A stretch of 64,000 bases of DNA from Pseudomonadota bacterium (GTDB lineage Bacteria; Desulfobacterota; Desulfovibrionia; Desulfovibrionales; Desulfovibrionaceae): NCBI GenBank assembly GCA_023403845.1, contig JAEYDL010000012.1, positions 1 to 64,000 on the forward strand, read 5' to 3'. The notes under the pieces are model-generated. The model worked only from the letters and a program-made list of their open reading frames with translations, was not told the origin of the DNA and made no database searches. Every line of letters starts with the position of its first letter. Position 1 is the first letter of the stretch. Below, in pieces: positions 34,954 through 45,991 of the stretch. The translations under genes were made by a program, and so were the position numbers.

Positions 34954-34993
34954 GATATTTTTTAAATACATACGTATGTATTTAAAAAATATC
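34954..34993. promoter_or_regulatory. 40-bp perfect palindrome, TetR operator
   Basis: A perfect inverted repeat of 20+20 bp with no spacer, centred between 34973 and 34974, with core ATACATACGTATGTAT and AT-rich outer arms (…TTTTTTAA / TTAAAAAA…). It lies 43 bp before the TetR gene. TetR proteins bind palindromes of about 15-28 bp; the core fits one or two dimers. The outer arms could also extrude a cruciform or overlap promoter elements. Confidence 0.85.
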
Positions 34994-35355
34994 CCGTTGT
35001 CAATTTCCGGCCAGAACGGTAACCCCAAAAGTCCCCGGACTTTCCTTCGCACCCACAACACAGTGCATTTTATATTTTTTAACAAGGTAGTATACTGACA
35101 TATCAACGCAACCTCATGCAGTTCAGGAATCTCTTTCACATTCCCTGCCATGGAACGGAAGCAGACATCACAGGGAATTCACACGGTTATCCCGCTTCAC
35201 CGCATCGCCTCGTCACATCGGACAAAATCAGACGGACTCCTGAACAGCCTGTTGACTTTAAACGCTCGTGGGGCCATCCCTTCCCGAAGAACCATGAAAA
35301 GCAGCGCCGCGCGTCGCCGGAAGGCGATCCCGCTCCGGGCGTCACCGAAACAGAC

Positions 35356-36321
35356 ATGCAACGAAACGAAATACACGAACTCCTGACCGCCCCCTATGAA
35401 GAGGTGCGCCTGAAGGCCGACGCCGTGCGGCGGGCCACGCTGGGCGATCATGTCCGAACCCGCGGTCTGATCGAATTTTCCAACCGTTGTATCTGCAACT
35501 GCAAATACTGCGGTCTGCGCCGGGCCAACACGCATCTGCACCGTTACCTCATGCCGCGCGAAACGATCATGGCCGCCGTGGATGCCGCCGTGGCGGCGGG
35601 TACGGACACCATCGTCCTGCAATCCGGGGAAGACCCCTCCCAGCCCGCTGCGGTACTGGCCGGGCATATCGAAGCCATCAAGACTCGCCACCCACATATG
35701 GCGGTGACTCTCGGCGTGGGCGAACGATCCCGCGCCGACTACGCCCTCTGGCGACGAGCCGGAGCGGACCGTTTCCTTATCAAGCACGAAACCGCAAATC
35801 CGGAGCTGTACGCCCGCCTGCATCCCGGGAGGACCCTTGCGGAACGTCTGCGCGCGCTTGCCGACCTAGCCGACCTCGGTTATGTGGTCGGATCCGGGTT
35901 CATCGTGGGCGTACCTGGGCAGACCCTTGAGGATATTGTGGAAGACATCCTGCTCGTACAGCATCTGAACGTGGGCATGTGCGGAGCGGGACCATTCATC
36001 CCGCAGAGGGACACGCCCTTCCACGAAGAGCCGCGCGGTTCCGTGCCCCTGACGCTGCACGTCATGTCCGTTCTGCGCCTTGCGCTGCCGCACGCCCACC
36101 TGCCCGCTACCACGGCGCTGGCCACTCTCGACCCCGTGCAGGGACAATGCGACGGCCTGCGGGCAGGTGGCGACGTACTCATGCCCTCCTTCACCCCGGC
36201 CCTCTACCGGGGGGACTACCGCATCTACGACAACAAGAAACGTGTGGGAATCGAAGAGGCCATCGCCGCTGTACGAGCGGCGGGCCGCACCTGTTCCCTC
36301 ACGACGGAGAACGCCTCATGA
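35356..36321 (+). CDS. hydE: [FeFe]-hydrogenase maturase HydE (radical SAM)
   Basis: A radical SAM enzyme of 321 residues that makes a precursor of the H-cluster dithiomethylamine/iron unit. The 4Fe-4S motif is NRCICNCKYCG with Cys45, Cys49 and Cys52 in C-x3-C-x2-C spacing. Also visible are LQSGEDPS, a GERS-type motif (GVGERSRADY), HETANPELYARLHP, and GAGPFIPQRDTPF, all typical of HydE and the related PylB/BioB fold. It overlaps hydF by 4 nt (ATGA). The start is uncertain: no clear Shine-Dalgarno precedes ATG 35356 and the frame is open from 35116. It shows that the organism makes an [FeFe]-hydrogenase. Confidence 0.93.
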   Translation: MQRNEIHELLTAPYEEVRLKADAVRRATLGDHVRTRGLIEFSNRCICNCKYCGLRRANTHLHRYLMPRETIMAAVDAAVAAGTDTIVLQSGEDPSQPAAVLAGHIEAIKTRHPHMAVTLGVGERSRADYALWRRAGADRFLIKHETANPELYARLHPGRTLAERLRALADLADLGYVVGSGFIVGVPGQTLEDIVEDILLVQHLNVGMCGAGPFIPQRDTPFHEEPRGSVPLTLHVMSVLRLALPHAHLPATTALATLDPVQGQCDGLRAGGDVLMPSFTPALYRGDYRIYDNKKRVGIEEAIAAVRAAGRTCSLTTENAS

Positions 36322-37571
36322 ATGACATGCACGAACAGCCGAAGGGACTGCGCACGCACATCGGCATCTACGGTCGCCGCAACGTAGGCAAGTCCTCTCT
36401 GCTCAATGCCCTGACCGGACAGACCGTGTCCATCGTGTCTCCTACGCCGGGCACGACCACGGACCCGGTGGAAAAGACCATGGAACTGTTGCCTGCAGGA
36501 CCGGTCGTCTTCCTCGATACGGCGGGTGTAGACGACGAGGGAGCGCTTGGAGAACAACGGCGAGAACGTACCTACCGCGCCGTAGACCGCACGGATGTGG
36601 CTCTGCTGGTCACGGACGGCCAATGGGGGGACTTCGAACAAAAGCTGGCCGAACTGTTCAGGGAACGAAAGATCCCCTTTATCGCCGTCATGTCACGCGC
36701 CGATACCGTGACGCCTGCGCCCTCCGTGCTGAAGGAGCTGGAGGAGGCAGGTATCTCCGTGGTGCGCGTTTCAGCTCTCCGCGCGGAAGGGCTGGAAGAG
36801 CTGCGCGACGCCATCGCCCGCACGGTGCTGGAGAAAAGCGAGCAGGATCGCAAACTGGTGGGCGACGTGGTCCCGGCCGGCAGTCTCGTTCTGCTTGTCG
36901 TCCCCATTGATACAGGCGCACCCAAGGGACGCCTTATCCTGCCGCAGGTGCAGGCCATCCGCGACCTGCTCGACTCGCGCTGTCTGTGCATGGTAGTCAC
37001 GGACGGGGAACTTCCGGCCGCCCTGTCCCGTCTGGCCTCGCCGCCGGACCTCGTGGTCTGTGATTCCCAGGTGGTGCGCCGTGTGGTCGAGCAGACCCCG
37101 CCCTCCATTCCCCTGACCACCTTTTCCATCCTCATGGCCCGTTTCAAGGGCGATCTCGTCACACTGGCCAGAGGGGCCGCGGCTATCACCCGTCTGCGCC
37201 CGGGCGACCGCGTGCTTATCGGTGAAGCCTGCTCGCATCACCCGTTCAAGGACGACATCGGACGGGTCAAGATTCCTCGCTGGCTGACCGAATATGCAGG
37301 CGGGCCGCTGTCCATCGAAATGGCGGCGGGCAAAGAATTTGTCGGACTCGACGACTACCGCCTCATCGTCCACTGCGGCGGCTGCGTCATCACGCGCGGA
37401 CACATGCTCCAGCGCATCCGGCTGGCGCACGCCGCGGGAATCCCCATCACCAACTACGGCGTGGCCATCTCCCTGACGCAGGGCGTGCTGGAACGTGCGC
37501 TCGGTCCCTTCCCCGAGGCACTCGCGGCCTTCCGCGCCGCACTGGAGGAAGAACGTCCATCCCGCAAATAG
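36318..37571 (+). CDS. hydF: [FeFe]-hydrogenase maturation GTPase HydF
   Basis: A 417-residue scaffold GTPase that carries and delivers the [2Fe] subcluster to HydA. The G domain has GRRNVGKSS (19-27), PGTTTDP and DTAGVDD. A dimerisation domain follows, then the cluster-binding domain with CSH (Cys305-x-His307) and HCGGC (His352-Cys353-x2-Cys356), which is the diagnostic HydF pattern. It starts in the hydE stop codon (ATGA), so the two are translationally coupled. hydG is not adjacent. A strong bidirectional terminator follows. Confidence 0.96.
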   Translation: MNDMHEQPKGLRTHIGIYGRRNVGKSSLLNALTGQTVSIVSPTPGTTTDPVEKTMELLPAGPVVFLDTAGVDDEGALGEQRRERTYRAVDRTDVALLVTDGQWGDFEQKLAELFRERKIPFIAVMSRADTVTPAPSVLKELEEAGISVVRVSALRAEGLEELRDAIARTVLEKSEQDRKLVGDVVPAGSLVLLVVPIDTGAPKGRLILPQVQAIRDLLDSRCLCMVVTDGELPAALSRLASPPDLVVCDSQVVRRVVEQTPPSIPLTTFSILMARFKGDLVTLARGAAAITRLRPGDRVLIGEACSHHPFKDDIGRVKIPRWLTEYAGGPLSIEMAAGKEFVGLDDYRLIVHCGGCVITRGHMLQRIRLAHAAGIPITNYGVAISLTQGVLERALGPFPEALAAFRAALEEERPSRK

Positions 37572-37599
37572 GGACAGACATCCACGCTCTCCTGTCATG

Positions 37600-37655
37600 A
37601 AAAAGCCTTTTCGGCCAAGGACGAGGAAACTCCTGCCTGGCGAAAAGGCTTTTTT
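37600..37655. terminator. Bidirectional terminator after hydF
   Basis: The 14-bp perfect stem AAAAAGCCTTTTCG (37600-37613) / CGAAAAGGCTTTTT (37641-37654) gives a T-run on both strands. It ends the hydEF operon 28 bp after its stop. The rest of the gap to 37871 has no gene that I can support. Confidence 0.85.
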
Positions 37656-37871
37656 GAATATGCCGAGGGAAACATCCTACTCCGGCCCCCTCAGGCCCGG
37701 GGCCATCCTGCTCGAATCGCCCGACTTCCCACACCCCCGCACAGGAGAGTCCTCCAGACAGGCCCGACCGGGAGGTACAGGAGCACCCAGATCGGGGCGG
37801 AACCTGTGAAGGAAGCTTCTGGGGGGAAGACAGAGCAATACCTGGAGTCTTCAGGAAAAAAGTCCGATGGG

Positions 37872-38720
37872 CTAGGCCTCGCGACACCACCAGATGACCT
37901 TCCCGATAATGCGAACTGACTCGGCCATATCCCCGCGCAGATCCACTTCGATGGGATTGTAGCGCTCGTTCAGACTGCGCAAGATCATGCGATGACCGGG
38001 CAACGTCTCCACCTGCTTGATGTAGATTTCCTCATTGACACCCACGGCATAGATCGTGTGCGGATAAATCTGCTGCTTGCTCTGGTCGATGAGCGCCATG
38101 TCGCCATGCCGGATCTCCGGCTCCATGCTGTCGCCGTACACCTTCATGAGGACCATCCGGTCCGGGTTGCCCTTGCGACACAGCCAGTCCGAGCGGAAAG
38201 CGAAGAAATCAAGTACTTCTCCGTCCGTCTCCAGACTCCCCGTCCCGGCGGACAGGCTTGCCGAAACCAGCGGCACGCACAGGAGATCAATATCCGGCAT
38301 GTCCGGCTGCGTGGGCAAAACAAGAGAGGGCTGCGGCGGAACCCCACCCCGCGAGGCCTGATCGACCGAAGAAGCGGCCTTCGAGGCCGAAGAAACCGGA
38401 TTGAGCACATTGGCTGATCCGATCGGACCGGTCGAATTTCCCGGACCGGCGAGCACGACGGAACCGGCCTTCACTTCGGACTCATCCGCGCCGATGCGAG
38501 GCGCGCCCACGCCGAACAGCAGCCAGTCCAAAGACACGCCACACCGCATGGCCACGCGGGTCATCCAGTTTTCCGGGATCTTGCGCTTGCGCCTGGCCTG
38601 ACTGACCGCCTGCGGCGTCACTCCGAGCAGTCCTGCAAGCTGGGCGTCGCGCTGAAGCCCGGCCCCTGCGAGAAGCCTGTCCAGCACCGCTTCCGAATTC
38701 AACGGATCGTGGGTCATCAT
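37872..38720 (-). CDS. CI/LexA-like repressor: XRE helix-turn-helix plus S24 peptidase
   Basis: A 282-residue phage-type repressor. The N-terminal HTH reads AQLAGLLGVTPQAVSQARRKRK (about 27-48) and is of the CI/Bacteriophage-repressor kind. A low-complexity linker with Ala-Gly dipeptides (possible autocleavage sites) covers 80-145. The C-terminal S24/LexA protease domain has catalytic Ser198 (YGDSMEPEIRHGD) and Lys235 (EEIYIKQVE). It should be cleaved on RecA activation or other stress. Start codons at 38720/38717 are preceded by AAGGA. No other phage genes lie nearby, so it is a stand-alone host regulator or a relic. Confidence 0.9.
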   Translation of the reverse strand: MMTHDPLNSEAVLDRLLAGAGLQRDAQLAGLLGVTPQAVSQARRKRKIPENWMTRVAMRCGVSLDWLLFGVGAPRIGADESEVKAGSVVLAGPGNSTGPIGSANVLNPVSSASKAASSVDQASRGGVPPQPSLVLPTQPDMPDIDLLCVPLVSASLSAGTGSLETDGEVLDFFAFRSDWLCRKGNPDRMVLMKVYGDSMEPEIRHGDMALIDQSKQQIYPHTIYAVGVNEEIYIKQVETLPGHRMILRSLNERYNPIEVDLRGDMAESVRIIGKVIWWCREA

Positions 38721-38791
38721 CGTGTTCCTTGCATCAAGAGGTTGAGCCGCGCCCTTGAGGCCGGCCCCCGACAGCTTCCTGTCCGGGGGAC

Positions 38792-38821
38792 CCAGCATAG
38801 CGGAATCAGATTGATATTGTC
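38792..38821 (-). promoter_or_regulatory. Strong sigma-70 promoter for the S24 repressor
   Basis: On the minus strand TTGACA (38821-38816), 18 bp, then TATGCT (38797-38792), 72 bp before the start codon. The 38798-39205 stretch is strongly AT-rich and holds this promoter and the divergent one at 39127, but no gene. Confidence 0.7.
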
Positions 38822-39126
38822 AATTAAAACTAAATCCATTAATAAATAATTCATTCACTTCGACGAACATGGACAACAAGACAAGAAGGGGCATGTAATG
38901 TCCGGCTTGCCGATAGCTGCCTCACTTCATCCTGTTCTCTGGAGAAAAATCCCGAACGGGATTCGCCAAATCAACAATAACTATGTACATTAACTATATT
39001 ATACTATTTATTTGATGTGTTTTCCACAAAGACGTCGGCTTGTACGGCATGGTTTGTCCTCTTTCACGGCGTCGCTGGAATAAAGTTTGAATTGAAATTT
39101 TTGCATGTCATTTTGTAAATTTTTAA

Positions 39127-39155
39127 TTGACACAAAAACCAATTTTAATCATGAT
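39127..39155 (+). promoter_or_regulatory. Probable promoter for the small orphan gene
   Basis: TTGACA (39127-39132), a 17-bp AT-rich spacer and CATGAT (39150-39155) lie 50 bp before the ATG at 39206. The -35 is perfect and the -10 matches at four of six positions. Confidence 0.5.
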
Positions 39156-39205
39156 GCACTTGCGTCGACTGAATCATGACGACAGCATACGGAAGGAGAA
39201 ACATC

Positions 39206-39409
39206 ATGGCGATCAGCGAAGACCTTCGGAGCATTCAGGTGGCCCTGCGGGCCATGCCCGGACTGTCCCTCGACTCTGTCCCGCTCATGCGGCTTGTGTG
39301 CAACAATCTGCAATCAATTGCAGAACAGGTTGAATCGCTTGAAAATATTCCTCTGGCAACCGGGGATCTTATGCGGCAGAAGCCTCTGGAGAGCTGCGGC
39401 AGTCGCTGA
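39206..39409 (+). CDS. Small helical protein, function unknown
   Basis: A 67-residue protein that I do not recognise, beginning MAISEDLRSIQVALRAMPG. It is predicted to be helical, with no membrane segment or signal. The evidence for expression is a good Shine-Dalgarno (GGAAGGAG) 8 nt before the ATG and a sigma-70-like promoter upstream. It is divergent from the CI-like repressor across an AT-rich region, which makes it a candidate target of that repressor. The 39410-39912 stretch after it contains only weak open frames without start signals and the rpoD terminator. Confidence 0.6.
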   Translation: MAISEDLRSIQVALRAMPGLSLDSVPLMRLVCNNLQSIAEQVESLENIPLATGDLMRQKPLESCGSR

Positions 39410-39850
39410 CGGAACAGACGTGGAGAATGGCGTCAGAGAATACAGGAGCAAAAAGCTGGATGCAGAGAAAGCCGGTCCCATTGAGGGGCGGGTCCGCCGG
39501 TGCACTCCATCGGAAACGCTGCCGGACCGTTTTGCCGAGCAAAACAGGCGCCCGTTCATCCCTGGCTGCAGCATGACGGAGGGGATGAATCTCTTCCCCA
39601 AACGCGCGCCGAAACGGGAAACGGAAGAAGGTACACTGAACACGTTCCTTCTCTCCTTGTCCGTTTGGAAATGGATGCAATCATCCAGTTCCATTTTGCA
39701 TGCGCCAACCCCTTTGACCATCCCGTCTTCTTTTGATTTCTCTTCGGGGAGCAGGTGCCGGCCCGTATCGCTCCCAAAGTAATTGTCCATCATCTGCTTC
39801 TTGCACCTCTATTTTCTGACCTTCGATATGGAACAGTTTTTTCTGCATGC

Positions 39851-39885
39851 AAAAAGTCCCGCCGGAAGTTCCGACGGGACTTTTT
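39851..39885. terminator. Terminator of the rpsU-rpoD operon
   Basis: The stem 39851-39865 / 39871-39885 (AAAAAGTCCCG…CGGGACTTTTT) has a single mismatch and an AAGTT loop. On the minus strand it follows the rpoD stop by 28 bp and ends in a T-run; it is symmetrical and could work both ways. Confidence 0.9.
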
Positions 39886-39912
39886 CATAACATCATGCGG
39901 ATGCGATTCGGC

Positions 39913-41665
<1,753 letters not shown>

Positions 41666-41682
<17 letters not shown>

Positions 41683-43435
41683 GAGTCCTCTCCAACGTTT
41701 CCTGCAGGGCACGCAGATATTCCAAGTCCGCCTCAAAGTTTCCCGAGCCCGCGCCCTGGCGCAGGGCGGCCGAAACCGAAGCCGACTGGGCGGTCAGATG
41801 CAAAGAATCGAGCATGGTACGGATGGCGGCGAACTCTCCCTCCTCATTGTTCAGCGGAGGCACGTCCCCTGTCCGGCACCGAATCCAGAAGTTTTTTTCC
41901 CGGGGGTCGAGAAGCTGGATCACCTCATCTCCCGGATTCTCCTCAAGTTTCTTCCACAAATTGCGGGCCCATGCCGCCTTGAGCACAAAATGGGCCCCTA
42001 CTTCGCGCAATCGGGACAAGGCGGCGGGATACCTGACGGCGAACGTCATGATCTCCCTGTCCCTGGGATTTGTCCTGACCGGAGCCTGAGGGCGGCGCGT
42101 CTCTCCCGCCGAACCCGCAGCGCTCTGCGGCGCGAGGTTTCTGGCGGCGCGGCTTTCCATGACCCGCTCTCTCAGCTCGCTCTCGGCAAGCCCCAAACCC
42201 GTGCTCAGCGTGGACGCGAACCGGCTTACCAGTTCCGGCATTTCCACCTGTCTGAGAAAATCCCTGGCCCAGTCAACTGCCTCCCGCGGGGCCATATCCC
42301 GCAGCGTCCGCACGCAGAAGGCCAGCCCCTCCGGCGCGTTGCTGCGCAAATTTTCAAAAACGTCGATGCCGCTCTTCCTCAAGAGGCTGTCGATATCCTC
42401 TCCCTCAGGGAAAAGGATGACCTTGCAGGAAAGCCCCCGGGTCAGCAGCATTTCGCAGGCCCGGAGCGCGGCCTTGCGTCCGGCCCTGTCCCCGTCGAAC
42501 AACAGTTCCACATGCGACGTGAAACCGGAAATCCGTTTGACCTGCTCGGCGGTGAAGGCCGTTCCCAGCACGCCCACGGCACTGCCGTAGCCGAACTGAT
42601 GCAACGTGACCACATCCATATAGCCTTCGGTCAGCATGGCGGGGCTGCCCGTCGCAATGGCCCGGCGGGCCTGCTGCAGGCCGTACAGATGATCGCCTTT
42701 CTTGTAGAGCAACGAATCGCTGCTGTTGATGTATTTGGCCTCGTCCTCTTCCGCGATGATCCGTCCGCCGAAGGCTATCACGTTTCCCGAAAGACTGCGG
42801 ATGGGAAACATGAGCCGTCCCCGGAAACGGTCGTAGGCCCGGCCGCGATCGCTCTTGCCGAGCAGGGCGGCCTCTACGCCCATGGCTTCGCTGAAGCCGG
42901 CCCGACGCAATACCTCCGCCAGAGACTGCCAGTCCCGACGGCTCCAGCCCAGTCCGAAAGTTTTGGCAACTTCTTCCGAAATGCCTCGCCGAGCCATGTA
43001 ATCCCGGCATTCCTTCCCGCAATCATCCGTCAGGTTGCTCATAAAATGCGCGGCGGCGATTTCATGAATCTTCAACAGCTGTCGACGCCTGGACATGCCC
43101 TGCCCTGGCTCCTTCCGTCCGCCGTAACCGCCCTGCGGCCCGCGCTCCAGCGAAACCCCGGCCTCTTCGGCCAGTTGCTCAAGCGTCTCCCTGAAATCCA
43201 GCCCGTTGATCTGCCCGTAAAAATCAAACAGGTCGCCAGATGCCTGACAACCGAAACAATAAAAGAAACCTTCCTCTTCATTGATGGAGAAGGAGGGTTT
43301 CGTTTCCTGATGAAACGGACACGGAGCCACCCAGCGCGGACCGTTGCGCCTGAGTTCGACATACCGCCGGGCAATGTCCACAAGGCTCAGCCTCGCCTTG
43401 ATTTCCTGAATCGCTCTGGAATTTCCCTGTGCCAT
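41666..43435 (-). CDS. dnaG: DNA primase
   Basis: A 589-residue bacterial primase that makes RNA primers at the replication fork. The CHC2 zinc finger is at the N-terminus (CPFHQE … YCFGCQASG). The TOPRIM core has EGYMDV and the acidic DGDRAG motif. The C-terminal DnaB-binding domain is divergent, as is usual. It is the central gene of the rpsU-dnaG-rpoD operon. The putative Shine-Dalgarno (GGAGAG) is only a few bases from the ATG at 43435, which is closer than usual. Confidence 0.97.
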
Positions 43436-43548
43436 CTCTCCAAAGCCCCCGGAATCCCGGCCTCCACCGAAGCCTTTCCACCCGGCCGGAAAACCGGACC
43501 GGCATATGATTTGAAAAGGCTTCAGCCTGAAAAACGCCCTTCCCAGAT

Positions 43549-45909
43549 CTACTTGAAAATGACCACGGTTACGCCGTCGCCGCCCTGATCCTCCGGAGCC
43601 AGCGCAAAGGAGGCCACGCCGGGGAATGTTTTCAGAAAGGCGTGCACTTCCTTGCGCAGAGCGCCCGTGCCCCGCCCATGCACGATTTCTGCCCCCTCAC
43701 GCCCGGACAGCAGCGCTCGATCCAGATACTGTGAGAGTTCGCTTATTGCCAAGTCAGCACGTTTTCCCCTCAAGTCAAGACGCAACAAAGAAATTTCCTC
43801 GGCGGGGACGCTTTTTTCCTTGCGGAGCAGGACGCCGCCTCTCGTTTTTTCCTGATTCGGCGCGTCGGCCGGCCCGAGCAAACCGGCATCGGCCCACAGC
43901 GTTACTCCGTTCATGTCCAGCTTGACGCGGTTCTGGCGCAGATCCACTTCCCGCACCACGGCCTTTTTGTTCCAGGGGCGATGCAGAACGGTCTGTCCCT
44001 GCTTCAGCTCCGCTACGGAAAACGCGGGGGGCTGCGGCGCCGCCTCCGCATCAGGCGTCGCGGCAAGGGACACGCGCACTTTCGAAAGCTCCTTGAGCGC
44101 CTGCCGATGTCCGGCCCGCCCCTCCTGCCAGTCCTTCATGACCCTTGCGGACACTTCCCGCACCTCGGCGGCCAGCCGTTCACGCTCACGCTCGAAACGT
44201 TCCTGCACGGTCTTGCGCTTGTCTCTGGTCCTGATCTGCTCGGCCTTCAGGACCTCAAGCTCATGCTCGCGCCGGGCCGCCAGCGCGTTCAGTCTGTCCA
44301 TCACGGCGGACATGTCTTCGCCGTCCAGCAGGAGATACTGTTCAGCGCGCCGCAGAACGGATTCCGGCAAGCCATGCTCCCGGGCGACATCCAGCGCCTG
44401 ACTTGCCCCGACCTGATCGTAGGCCAGCCGAAACAACGGTTTTTTCGTCGTGGGATCAAACAGTACCGAAGCGGCGCGAACGCCGTCCCGAGTCAGCGCG
44501 TAGGACTTCAGAGCAGGGAAGTGGGTGGCCGCCACCACATGCGCACCCCGTTCCAGCAGGCCATCCAGCACTGCCTGCGCGAGCGCCGCGCCCTGAGCGG
44601 GATCCGTTCCCGCGCCAAACTCGTCGAGCAGAATGAGCGTCCGGGAATCCGTCCGTTCCCAGGCTCCGGCCAGATGCCGGATCTGAGCCGTAAAAGTGGA
44701 AAGATGGTCGTCAAGGCTCTGCTCATCCCCGATAAAGGCATGGATGGAAGACCACCACGGCATGACGGATCCCCTGCCCGCGGGAACAGGAAGTCCGGAA
44801 AGCGTCATCACAGCCAGCAGTCCCAGCGTTTTCAGGCAGACGGTCTTGCCGCCGGCATTGCCGCCGCTGATGACGAGAGCGCGATCGGATGCCCGGAACA
44901 GCAGATCCACGGGATGTGGACCGCCCCGACGCCTCAGCTCCGGGTCCAGCGCCAGAAGCGGATGTCTGGCGGACAGCAGAGACAGAGGCGCATCCTCGCT
45001 CTCGCGGGAAACAGAAACGCAATTGCCGTCGAAAGCGGCGGCAAGGCCGCATTTGGCCAGCTCCACATCAAACCTGACGAGCAGCGTCCAGGCCGAACGC
45101 ACAAGCGGAAGCTCGTTGCGGATGATCCCCGTCAGATACTGCAAAACCCGGCGCTCTTCTTCCCGCTCCTCGCGTTTCAGTTCCTGAAGCCTGTTGTTCA
45201 GTTCCACGAGAAACATCGGCTCAAAATAGCAGGTTTCGCCGGTGTTGGAGTAATCGTGAATGATGCCCTGAATGCGCCCCTTGAAATTCGCCTTGAGCGG
45301 CAGGACATAGCGGTCCGAAGCCAGCGTCATGTACTCGTCCTGCAGATATTGCAGGATATTGTACTGAACTGCAAACTCCTTGACCTTGCGCAGGCACTGG
45401 AGGTGCAGACGGCGCAGTTCGCCGCGCACGAGCATGAGTTCGGGAGAACTTTCGTCCCTGATGGAGCCGTCATCGCCGAGGCAGCGCCCCAGAGCCGAAA
45501 GAGTCATCTCCGGCAAGGGCGTTTCAGCGACCAGAGCGTGCAGCATCGGCCAGCGGTCCTCTCCGCCGCCGATGGACTGGGCCGCCCTGCGCATCTGCAT
45601 GAGCGTTTCTCGCATGGCCCACAGGGCATCGCCGTCAAGAGACGAGGTCACGGCGTCCGCATCCGGAGAAGCTTTCTCCAGATGAGGAAAAAGACCGGCA
45701 AGATCAGGAAAGGCGACAAGCCTGAACCCGCTTTCGGCCGTCCAGGTTCGGACCTCGTCAAAAAGCGCGTGCGCGTCGTTGACCGCCTCCGCATCCTTCA
45801 GCGGCGCAAGGGCAAGAGCCGCCCTTTGTCCGGCCTCGGATACGCACATCCCGGCAACGGCGTCCAGCACCTTGCCAAACTCAAGAGCCTTTAACGTCCG
45901 GCTGTCCAT
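43549..45909 (-). CDS. mutS2: Endonuclease MutS2
   Basis: A 786-residue MutS2. It lacks the mismatch-recognition domain of MutS. It has the lever and clamp regions, an ABC-type ATPase with Walker A GGNAGGKT and Walker B LILLDEFGAGTDP, a long coiled coil (about 510-620, KRKTVQERFERERERLAAE), and a C-terminal Smr nuclease domain starting LDLRGKRADLA with VHGRGTGALR. MutS2 suppresses homologous recombination or rescues collided ribosomes in different bacteria. Its place between yqeY and dnaG inside the macromolecular synthesis cluster is notable. Confidence 0.95.
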   Translation of the reverse strand: MDSRTLKALEFGKVLDAVAGMCVSEAGQRAALALAPLKDAEAVNDAHALFDEVRTWTAESGFRLVAFPDLAGLFPHLEKASPDADAVTSSLDGDALWAMRETLMQMRRAAQSIGGGEDRWPMLHALVAETPLPEMTLSALGRCLGDDGSIRDESSPELMLVRGELRRLHLQCLRKVKEFAVQYNILQYLQDEYMTLASDRYVLPLKANFKGRIQGIIHDYSNTGETCYFEPMFLVELNNRLQELKREEREEERRVLQYLTGIIRNELPLVRSAWTLLVRFDVELAKCGLAAAFDGNCVSVSRESEDAPLSLLSARHPLLALDPELRRRGGPHPVDLLFRASDRALVISGGNAGGKTVCLKTLGLLAVMTLSGLPVPAGRGSVMPWWSSIHAFIGDEQSLDDHLSTFTAQIRHLAGAWERTDSRTLILLDEFGAGTDPAQGAALAQAVLDGLLERGAHVVAATHFPALKSYALTRDGVRAASVLFDPTTKKPLFRLAYDQVGASQALDVAREHGLPESVLRRAEQYLLLDGEDMSAVMDRLNALAARREHELEVLKAEQIRTRDKRKTVQERFERERERLAAEVREVSARVMKDWQEGRAGHRQALKELSKVRVSLAATPDAEAAPQPPAFSVAELKQGQTVLHRPWNKKAVVREVDLRQNRVKLDMNGVTLWADAGLLGPADAPNQEKTRGGVLLRKEKSVPAEEISLLRLDLRGKRADLAISELSQYLDRALLSGREGAEIVHGRGTGALRKEVHAFLKTFPGVASFALAPEDQGGDGVTVVIFK

Positions 45910-45991
45910 TCATGCTCACATCAGAAAAAAGGAAGGCGATCCGGCGGGCTTCTCCGCGCGGAAGGGGAATCATCCTCCAGATCGCGAAGAA

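Noticed and set aside
39314..39793. 159-codon frame on the minus strand between rpoD and the small orphan gene
   Set aside because: It overlaps the better supported plus-strand gene at 39206-39409 and its second half is low-complexity Ser/Leu-rich sequence.
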